From CAYRZL01 sp964428795 (lineage in GTDB: Bacteria; Bacillota; Clostridia; Lachnospirales; Lachnospiraceae), in contig CAYRZL010000079.1 in NCBI GenBank assembly GCA_964428795.1, forward strand, positions 1 through 11,203: a stretch of DNA of 11,203 nucleotides. The letters run 5' to 3'. Below are positions 6,007 to 11,203 of the stretch, in pieces. Under the pieces are notes generated by a model. The model saw only the letters and a list, made by a program, of their open reading frames with translations, searched no databases and was not told the DNA's origin. The first letter of the stretch is position 1, and the number at the start of each line of letters is the position of its first letter. The position numbers and the translations under genes are program-made.

Positions 6007-7524
6007 TTGCCGGAAAAAGAAAAACAAAATATAAGTAAAAATATTGATGAAAATATAGAACGGTTTCAGACGTTGTTTGGAGGCAGCTCGGATATCAAGA
6101 TGAACGAGATGCGTCTTGGACGAAATATGGATATTGCGTGCATGATCGCATTTGTGGAGGTCTGCGCCGACAATATGATCCTGAAAGAATCGGTGCTGGG
6201 ACGGATGCTGAACCGTTTTAATGCTATGGAGAAGCAGGATGTGCTTGCCTGTCTGGAACAGAACAATCTGGGTATTTCCGATATGGATATGATGGAAACG
6301 ATTGAGGAAGCTGCTACAGGTATGCTTACCGGAGATTCCATTCTGTTTGTGGACGGTTTTGACAAAGCGATCAAGATCAAAGCAAAAGGATATCCGGGAA
6401 AGACCGTATCCGACTCGGATTCGGAAAAGTCTGTCCGCGGATCCAATGAAGGATTTACGGAATCCATCAAGGTGAATACAGCATTGATCCGGAAACGTCT
6501 ACGCACGCCGGGAGTTCGTGTAAAGGAACAGTTTGCCGGACGAAGAACGACGACCAATGTAGATCTGGTCTATATCGAGGATCTGGTGAATCCGGAGCTG
6601 ATCGAAAATATTGAGGAACGTTTATCCAAATTTGAGATCGATGGTGTGTTGGACAGCGGTGTGATCGAACAGTTGACGGAGGAGTCCTGGCTGTCGCCCT
6701 TTCCCCAGTTTCAGACAACACAGAAGCCGGACCGGGCAGCTATGGCAATTCTGGAAGGCAGGGTGATCCTGCTGACGGATAATTCTCCCTATGCCTTGAT
6801 TTTGCCCACGGATTATAACTCTTTTATACAGACAAGTGATGATTATTATACAAAGTGGGAGATTGCATCTTTTACCAGACTGCTCCGCTATATAGCGTCT
6901 TTTTTTGCGATGACTCTGCCGGGACTTTATCTGGCAGTGACTAATTTTCATACCCAGATACTTCCAACAGCCCTTATGATGTCTTTTGCGGCTGCCAGAC
7001 AGGGAGTACCCTTTTCCGGAGTTGTGGAAATATTACTTATGGAATTGTCTTTTGAGTTACTGCGGGAAGCGGGAGTGCGTCTGCCGGGAGCTATGAGCAA
7101 TACGATCGGAATTGTGGGCGGTCTGATCATTGGACAGGCGGCGGTGGATGCGAATATTGTCAGTCCCATGGTGGTGATTGTTGTAGCATTTACCGCCCTA
7201 TGCTCCTTTGCGATTCCAAATGAAGAGTTTGCAACAGCCTTTCGCATTCTGAAATTTGTGTTCATTCTGGTATGTGCGTATCTGGGATTTTTCGGCTTTC
7301 TGATCTGTATTCTGGGCGTGTTGATTCACCTGTCTCATTTGGAGAGCTTCGGTATTCCGTACCTGACTCCTTTTGTGGGTGGTGATCGAAACCGGCATCT
7401 GGATGAAAGAGACAGCTTAATTCGTCCGCCCTCTGCAACGTTGATCCGCAGACCAATATTTGCCAGAAAAGGGCAGCGTATCAGACTTCGCTGGAAAGAG
7501 GGAAAAAAGAACGATACAGAATAG
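6007..7524 (+). CDS. gerA: GerA-family spore germination receptor A subunit
   Basis: GerA subunits form, with B and C subunits, nutrient germinant receptors in the inner spore membrane; recent work on the family describes the A subunit as forming an ion channel. I place the start at TTG 6007, with AGGAG eight bases upstream. The frame stays open back to 5917, but that part encodes the upstream terminator hairpin. The resulting 505 residues match the family. Residues 1-285 are the soluble N-terminal domain, with GFTES (149-153), SPFPQ (230-234) and PDRAAMAILEGR (241-252). Residues about 293-440 hold the membrane segments (near 293-313, 320-345, 366-383, 387-404 and 413-440) with FELLREAGVRLPG (349-361). 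A basic tail rich in Arg closes it. The stop overlaps the ribosome site of the next gene. No clear sigma G promoter could be identified. Confidence 0.93.
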   Translation: MPEKEKQNISKNIDENIERFQTLFGGSSDIKMNEMRLGRNMDIACMIAFVEVCADNMILKESVLGRMLNRFNAMEKQDVLACLEQNNLGISDMDMMETIEEAATGMLTGDSILFVDGFDKAIKIKAKGYPGKTVSDSDSEKSVRGSNEGFTESIKVNTALIRKRLRTPGVRVKEQFAGRRTTTNVDLVYIEDLVNPELIENIEERLSKFEIDGVLDSGVIEQLTEESWLSPFPQFQTTQKPDRAAMAILEGRVILLTDNSPYALILPTDYNSFIQTSDDYYTKWEIASFTRLLRYIASFFAMTLPGLYLAVTNFHTQILPTALMMSFAAARQGVPFSGVVEILLMELSFELLREAGVRLPGAMSNTIGIVGGLIIGQAAVDANIVSPMVVIVVAFTALCSFAIPNEEFATAFRILKFVFILVCAYLGFFGFLICILGVLIHLSHLESFGIPYLTPFVGGDRNRHLDERDSLIRPPSATLIRRPIFARKGQRIRLRWKEGKKNDTE

Positions 7525-7537
7525 GAGTGATAAAGCT

Positions 7538-9715
7538 ATGGCATTTTCAAATAATCACAGGGTATCTTGCAGACAGGTGCGGAGACTTTTGATGTTGGAC
7601 AGCTTTGGAATCAGCAGCCTGCTGCTTCCGCATTTCCTGGCAGTACATGCCGGGCGGGATGGAGTCTTTTCCATATTAGCCGGTATGGGACTGGCATGGC
7701 TGTTTATCTTTTTGCTGGATAAAATCATGCACTGGGCGCAGGAGGATTATCTCACTACCCTGAAATTGGCAGTTGGGGTGATAGGAAAACGGATTTTGCT
7801 TATTTGCTATCTTATAATATTTTTATGGCTGGCAGCTTTTTCACTGTATCTGATCACGAATCTCATCCGTTCGCAGTTACTGGATGAAAATTATGTGTGG
7901 CTTATCATGGTCATTCTCCTTGGCTTTGGAGCTTACGGAACGATACGCGGGATTGAAGGGAGAGCCAGAATATTTGAGGTGCTGTTCTGGTTTCTTGCGG
8001 TTCCTCTTATCATTATTTTGTGTCTTGCGCTGCGGGATGTAAATGTGGATTACTGGACACCCATTGCCAGCAGTGATTTATCCGGATTTTTACTGGGAAC
8101 ATACATTAGCTTTGCCAGCTTTCTGGCAGTATCTCTCATGGTCTTTTTGCAGCCTCATTGTGTGGAGCCAAAGAAGCTGGCAAGACAGGCAAAAATATCG
8201 GTGTTGTCCGTAGGAGTTGTGAATTTATTTATATATCTCATCTTAGTTGGAATTTTCCAGGTAAAGGCGTTGGCAACACTTCGCAGACCCATCGTGACAT
8301 TGATGACTATGGTAAATTTGCCGGGCGGTTTTCTGGAGCGCCAGGATGCTTTTATGACAGCCATCTGGTTTTTCTCCCTTTTCGCTTTTTTCAATACGAT
8401 GTTTTATTATGCCCGGACCGGGTGTGAAGAATTATGGAAGGAAAAAAAGCTGGGTTATCGGTATCTCTGGCTGGTATTGCCTGCTTTGTTTGCAGGATTC
8501 GTATGGTTTGTACAGGCGCCGGGAGCGGAACAGACATTTTATCGGATCCTGCTGTTGGTATTGGTACCGTTTGTGGTGTTAGTACCGTTTTTCATCTATG
8601 GAATATCGGGGTTGCGTGGAAGAGCTGGCAGAAAAGGAAGCAGAAAGGCAGGGGCTCTTCTGGGAATATTGCTTTTGTGTCTGTTTTGCAGCGGATGCGG
8701 GACGAAGGAGCTGGAGGATCGTGCTTTCCCGCTGGCGATCGGCATCGGGGGAACAAAAGAAAAGGCGAAGGTTGTATTTGCTTATCCTGATGTAACCGGG
8801 CCGGATGCAAAAGAGGATGCCCTGACCAGGGATACGATCTGGCAGTCAGAGGCGGAATCTTTCTATGATGCACAAAACCAGTTTGAGCGGGAGAGCAATA
8901 TGGTGGTGGATTATAATCATATGAAGGCGCTGTTGATCAGCAGGTCCTATGCTTCGGATGAGGAACAGCTTACCGCTATGATGCAGTTATTTGCAAACAG
9001 TGAGGAATTGCCGCGCAATACGCTGTTGTTTTTGACAGGTGATGAGGTGGATCAGGTGATCTCAGAGGATACGGACCTGAAAAAATGTCTGGGTATTTAT
9101 CTGGAGCAGGTGGTGGATTCATCTATGGAGCTGCGCAGAAATGAGCCTGTTACATTGGGAACACTGATGAATCAGGTGGAAAATCAGAATGAGACAATTT
9201 TGGCGCCGATATTATCTATGGAAGAAAAAAAGCCGGTTATTACAGATTATCAGGTATTTGACGGTGTAAAGATGTCAGGAAAGATCTCCTCGGAGGATGC
9301 GTTATTCGCATTTTTCGTAAATAATGGGATCAAAAATGCAAGCTGGGAAACGAAAGAGGGAAAGGTTTTTGAACTCAGCGGTATCCGCAGCAACCGGACA
9401 CTGGAACAGTCATCCGGTGGATGGCTTCTGCAGGTCCATTTGTCTGTTCAGGCAAATCTGATGAACGGACTTCCACAGACCACACAGGAAAAAGCAGATA
9501 TGAAAGAAACATTGGAGCAGGAGATCACAGACGGTCTGCTTACCTTTCTGCAGGAAAATAAGGAGGCGGGTATGGATCTGACCAACAGCTATCTGCAATT
9601 ACCGGGACTCTGCCGGGCGGGGTGGGAACAGGTAAAGCCTGATAAAGCCTCCTATGAGAAAAATCTTAATTATGAGATAGATGTGGATGTGCATATTTTA
9701 AATGAGGATTTTTGA
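7538..9715 (+). CDS. Fused GerB transporter - GerC lipoprotein (germination receptor B and C subunits)
   Basis: A single 725-codon frame from ATG 7538 (TAGGAG ten bases upstream, overlapping the gerA stop) encodes two receptor subunits normally made separately. Residues 1-358 are a GerB/APC-type transporter with about ten membrane helices (near 16-36, 42-61, 84-107, 118-135, 145-166, 183-206, 219-240, 271-291, 309-326 and 334-354). Residues 359-386 look like a complete lipoprotein signal peptide: the basic stretch RGRAGRKGSRK, the hydrophobic LLGILLLCLF, then SGC with Cys387 as the expected lipid-bearing residue. Residues 388-725 are a full GerC: LEDRAFPLAIGIG, then VVDYNHMKALLISRSYAS, and a C-terminal Spore_GerAC-like half from about 555. 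Ten helices put the junction in the cytoplasm, so the signal helix can export GerC in its correct orientation. Signal peptidase II could cut the chain at Cys387. No stop or frame change separates the halves; TTG 8612 could serve as an internal GerC start. Domain calls are secure, processing is inferred. Confidence 0.92.
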   Translation: MAFSNNHRVSCRQVRRLLMLDSFGISSLLLPHFLAVHAGRDGVFSILAGMGLAWLFIFLLDKIMHWAQEDYLTTLKLAVGVIGKRILLICYLIIFLWLAAFSLYLITNLIRSQLLDENYVWLIMVILLGFGAYGTIRGIEGRARIFEVLFWFLAVPLIIILCLALRDVNVDYWTPIASSDLSGFLLGTYISFASFLAVSLMVFLQPHCVEPKKLARQAKISVLSVGVVNLFIYLILVGIFQVKALATLRRPIVTLMTMVNLPGGFLERQDAFMTAIWFFSLFAFFNTMFYYARTGCEELWKEKKLGYRYLWLVLPALFAGFVWFVQAPGAEQTFYRILLLVLVPFVVLVPFFIYGISGLRGRAGRKGSRKAGALLGILLLCLFCSGCGTKELEDRAFPLAIGIGGTKEKAKVVFAYPDVTGPDAKEDALTRDTIWQSEAESFYDAQNQFERESNMVVDYNHMKALLISRSYASDEEQLTAMMQLFANSEELPRNTLLFLTGDEVDQVISEDTDLKKCLGIYLEQVVDSSMELRRNEPVTLGTLMNQVENQNETILAPILSMEEKKPVITDYQVFDGVKMSGKISSEDALFAFFVNNGIKNASWETKEGKVFELSGIRSNRTLEQSSGGWLLQVHLSVQANLMNGLPQTTQEKADMKETLEQEITDGLLTFLQENKEAGMDLTNSYLQLPGLCRAGWEQVKPDKASYEKNLNYEIDVDVHILNEDF

Positions 9716-9717
9716 TG

Positions 9718-9757
9718 TTTTATTCTGCCCCTTGCTTCCTGTGAGGGGCAGATAAAA
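9718..9757 (+). terminator. Stem-loop after the germination genes
   Basis: TCTGCCCCT (9724-9732) pairs with AGGGGCAGA (9744-9752), extended by TTTTA/TAAAA (9718-9722 with 9753-9757) past a single bulged T. It begins three bases after the gene's stop. No direct U-run follows on the plus strand (GATTATTTTT comes shortly after), so it may be a weak terminator or a 3'-end protecting hairpin. Confidence 0.55.
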
Positions 9758-9880
9758 GATTATTTTTCAGTTTATAATTCATATTGTACATACTGAGAAA
9801 AGTTATCTGCTTAATCCCTTGGCAGGAGTTTTGGGGGAGTGATATTGAGTTACCATATCAGGTACCGGAGAATACTTCTT

Positions 9881-9911
9881 GCATGCATTTCTGTATAATC
9901 CGGTAAAAAAT
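9881..9911 (+). promoter_or_regulatory. Possible sigma F-like promoter of spoIIR
   Basis: GCATG (9881-9885), a 16-base gap, then GGTAAAAAAT (9902-9911) resembles the forespore sigma F/G pattern (G-C/T-A-T-A ... GGnnAnAnT), with mismatches at the last base of the -35 and the ninth of the -10. spoIIR is a sigma F gene in Bacillus. A TATAAT at 9894-9899 has no matching -35 at 17 bases. If this promoter is right, transcription starts after the ATG at 9910, supporting the downstream start used for spoIIR. Confidence 0.35.
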
Positions 9912-9969
9912 GGCAAGACTGATACTGTCAGATCTGGACAATAGAAAAGAAAGAGGGTACCTGTTAATT

Positions 9970-10605
9970 ATGAAGAAAAAAAGAAACAGAGGATGTTATC
10001 TGATCGCTATAGTATCAGCCTTCGGGCTTACGGTTTTTGCAGAGATTTTTTTATCCAGCGGGATAAAGATGCAGCAGAATATTTCGGAAAAGATTATACG
10101 TTTTCATGTGATTGCAAACAGTGACAGCAGGGAGGATCAGGAATTAAAACTGGCGGTGCGGGATGCGGTGGGAGTTCAGATGAGGAGAAAATTAGAAGGA
10201 GTCTCAGATCTGGAGGAGAGCCGGGAGATCGTGAGAGATAATATTTCCAGTATAGAAAAGACAGCATCAGAGGTGATTGCCGCCCAGGGGCATGACTATC
10301 CGGTAAACGCGAGCCTGACCGTGTGTCAGTTTCCGGAAAAAAGCTATGGTTCATTTACTTTTCCTGCGGGAAATTATGAAGCTCTGGAACTGACCATCGG
10401 AGAGGGAAAAGGACATAATTGGTGGTGTGTGATGTATCCTAATCTCTGCTTTCAGGGTAATCTGTATGAAATAGATGATGCGGGAAATGCGGCGGAACTT
10501 CAGAATGCGCTTTCCGCAGAGGAATATGCGGCGATTATGGAGAGCGGGGATTATGAGGTGAGATTTAAAATATTGGAAATGCTGGAAACTGTTTTACGGA
10601 TGTAG
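9970..10605 (+). CDS. spoIIR: Stage II sporulation protein R
   Basis: SpoIIR is made in the forespore, exported to the intermembrane space and triggers processing of pro-sigma E by SpoIIGA in the mother cell. Starting at ATG 9970 gives 211 residues, close to the usual length, with a basic N-terminus (MKKKRNRG) and a hydrophobic signal or anchor segment (9-28). The family core is clear: IIRFHVIANSDSREDQELK (42-60) and GEGKGHNWWCVMYPNLCF (144-161). GAGGG lies 12 bases before the ATG, a little far. The frame extends to ATG 9910, but that extension is not family-like and lies over the candidate promoter. It stands alone after the germination operon. No good terminator follows; the next 80 bases are A-rich. 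Confidence 0.93.
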   Translation: MKKKRNRGCYLIAIVSAFGLTVFAEIFLSSGIKMQQNISEKIIRFHVIANSDSREDQELKLAVRDAVGVQMRRKLEGVSDLEESREIVRDNISSIEKTASEVIAAQGHDYPVNASLTVCQFPEKSYGSFTFPAGNYEALELTIGEGKGHNWWCVMYPNLCFQGNLYEIDDAGNAAELQNALSAEEYAAIMESGDYEVRFKILEMLETVLRM

Positions 10606-10689
10606 GAAAATAAAAAATACAAAAACAAAAACATACAACAATAAAAGCATCTCCCAAAGAGGGGTACAGAGGAGGGAACCGTTATAAAT

Positions 10690-10857
10690 ATGCGGTCCGG
10701 TGTTCCTGCCCCGGACGGGAAAGCCACTGGACCGCTCCAACATCTGGCGGATATTTTAGGCCACAGCAGTATCGATACAACCCGGATCTACATCATCACC
10801 ACCATCCGTGAGCATCAGAGACAACTGGATAGCATGTCCCTTGTCCTGCAGGAATAG
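10690..10857 (+). pseudogene. 3' fragment of a tyrosine recombinase/integrase
   Basis: The frame from ATG 10690 to TAG 10855-10857 gives 55 residues. From about codon 15 it reads LQHLADILGHSSIDTTRIYI, the C-terminal motif of phage and conjugative-element integrases: LGH carries the conserved His, and the Tyr of RIYI occupies the position of the catalytic nucleophile. It continues TTIREHQRQLDSM to a normal-looking end. The Arg-containing first box, the rest of the catalytic domain and the DNA-binding domain are missing. AGGAGGG lies about 13 bases before the ATG, but the first 14 codons sit on the inverted repeat and are not recombinase-like. It is most probably the remainder of an excised or deleted mobile element. 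Confidence 0.75.
10692..10735. repeat. Inverted repeat upstream of the recombinase scrap
   Basis: GCGGTCCGGTG (10692-10702) pairs fully with CACTGGACCGC (10725-10735), allowing one G-T wobble. Inside, TTCC (10703-10706) pairs with GGAA (10718-10721). There is no T-run after it, so it is not an ordinary terminator. It ends where similarity to recombinases begins and may mark an old junction. Confidence 0.6.
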
Positions 10858-10883
10858 AAAAAGCGCAGCCTGAAAAGGTGCGC
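10858..10883 (-). terminator. Leftward terminator-like hairpin just after the recombinase stop
   Basis: On the minus strand, the arm at 10883-10877 (GCGCACC) pairs with GG and TGCGC at 10870-10863 around the loop TTTTCA, leaving one bulged C. It is followed by five T residues (complement of 10862-10858). No minus-strand gene is visible to the right. Confidence 0.5.
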
Positions 10884-10920
10884 ACACTGGATGAAAATAC
10901 CATATGCCCAGTACCATCAG

Positions 10921-10997
10921 AAAAAAAAGGGCGCAAAAATCAATTCTCCGATAAGGTTCCGGAAAAGGAATTTTGGAGGGTCGGATTTCTGCGCTCT
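10921..10997 (-). terminator. Large leftward terminator-like stem-loop
   Basis: Bases 10928-10941 pair with 10984-10997 (13 of 14 positions), TCTCC (10945-10949) with GGAGG (10975-10979), and AAGGTTCC (10953-10960) with GGAATTTT (10967-10974), around the loop GGAAAA. The eight A residues at 10921-10928 mean the minus strand carries the stem followed by a T-run, the form of a rho-independent terminator reading leftward. No leftward gene is seen before it in the window. Confidence 0.65.
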
Positions 10998-11074
10998 AAT
11001 GTCAGATACGTCCTCGGTTTGCAGAAAAAATAATCAGAAAAGGACGGTAGAAAACGTAATTTTTAATTTATATA

Positions 11075-11103
11075 TTGACTTTGAGGCGGTCGCGGGGTAC
11101 AAT
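11075..11103 (+). promoter_or_regulatory. Strong SigA-type promoter for a gene beyond the window
   Basis: TTGACT (11075-11080), exactly 17 bases, then TACAAT (11098-11103); each box differs from consensus at one base. Transcription would start near 11110. No start codon with a ribosome site is seen before the window ends, so the gene must have a leader of 90 bases or more. Confidence 0.75.
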
Positions 11104-11149
11104 TCTGTGTATAAAGATTGTGTGCCTTTCAGGTACCTGTCTGCTATAC

Positions 11150-11169
11150 AACAAAATGTTTATTTTGTT
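11150..11169. repeat. Palindrome in the leader after the terminal promoter
   Basis: AACAAAAT (11150-11157) and ATTTTGTT (11162-11169) are perfect inverted arms around GTTT. It lies about 40 bases after the predicted start site and could be an operator or a leader hairpin. Its AT-rich make-up makes it a modest signal. Confidence 0.4.
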
Positions 11170-11203
11170 TAGAATATAAGGCCATAAAGGATTCATCGAC
11201 GAA

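Larger units (their letters stand above)
10858..11203. other. Gene-free stretch at the right edge
   Basis: I find no convincing gene in these 346 bases. The 93-codon open frame at 10891-11172 has no ribosome site, reads through the large stem-loop and the promoter, and looks like low-complexity basic sequence. What the stretch does hold is two leftward terminator-like hairpins, a rightward promoter and a palindrome, each listed separately. Confidence 0.7.

Noticed and set aside
7460..7537. Upstream extension of the GerB-GerC frame into gerA
   Set aside because: It overlaps gerA coding sequence; ATG 7538 has TAGGAG upstream and starts at the family's N-terminus.
8158..8873. Alternative-frame open stretches around the GerB-GerC junction, raising suspicion of a frameshift
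   Set aside because: The main frame reads continuous GerB then GerC with correct family motifs on both sides; no frame change is needed.
9910..9969. Upstream extension of spoIIR by 20 codons
   Set aside because: No ribosome site; the extension is not family-like, and the lysine-rich signal peptide starts at ATG 9970.
10891..11172. 93-codon plus-strand open frame
   Set aside because: No ribosome site; it reads through the large stem-loop and the TTGACT/TACAAT promoter, and the protein resembles no family I know.
1..11203. CRISPR arrays, rRNA genes or phage structural genes
   Set aside because: No regularly spaced repeats and no sequence recognisable as rRNA or virion protein genes were seen on either strand.

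Overview
The window looks like a chromosomal segment of a spore-forming, moderately low-GC Clostridia member, most likely Lachnospiraceae. This is an inference from gene content: GerA-type germination genes, SpoIIR, an AgrC/LytTR-type two-component pair, an IS200/IS605 end and AGGAGG-type ribosome sites. No species can be named from the sequence alone.

Left edge (1-835): the right end of an IS200/IS605-type element (TnpB tail plus the omega-RNA-like terminal hairpin) abuts a decapitated LytTR response regulator. This is followed, with an ATGA overlap, by a GHKL histidine kinase that has lost its phospho-acceptor region through an internal out-of-frame deletion. A once-complete two-component system therefore appears dead at both genes. 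A long, apparently bidirectional terminator then separates it from a leftward tRNA-Pro(GGG), which has a clear promoter of its own.

Middle (1065-5904): a leftward PocR-AraC regulator is divergent from a rightward hisC-like aminotransferase that is translationally coupled to a COG2426 small membrane protein; a terminator follows. Next comes a promoter with an extended -10, then ispE (isoprenoid synthesis) and a GntR/FadR-type regulator, closed by a hairpin.

Right (5931-10605): a spore germination receptor locus with a GerA-type subunit (TTG start) and then one continuous 725-codon frame. That frame joins a ten-helix GerB transporter to a complete GerC lipoprotein, including an internal signal sequence and lipobox. 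spoIIR follows, with a possible forespore (sigma F-like) promoter. The germination subunits would assemble as a nutrient receptor in the inner spore membrane; SpoIIR would signal from forespore to mother cell.

Right edge (10606-11203): no intact gene. It holds a 3' scrap of a tyrosine recombinase, three strong stem-loops (two shaped as leftward terminators with no leftward gene in view) and a near-consensus rightward promoter whose gene lies beyond the window. This looks like the scar of a lost mobile element.

The most interesting object is the GerB-GerC polyprotein with its buried lipobox. The double inactivation of the two-component system and the structured scar at the right edge come next.
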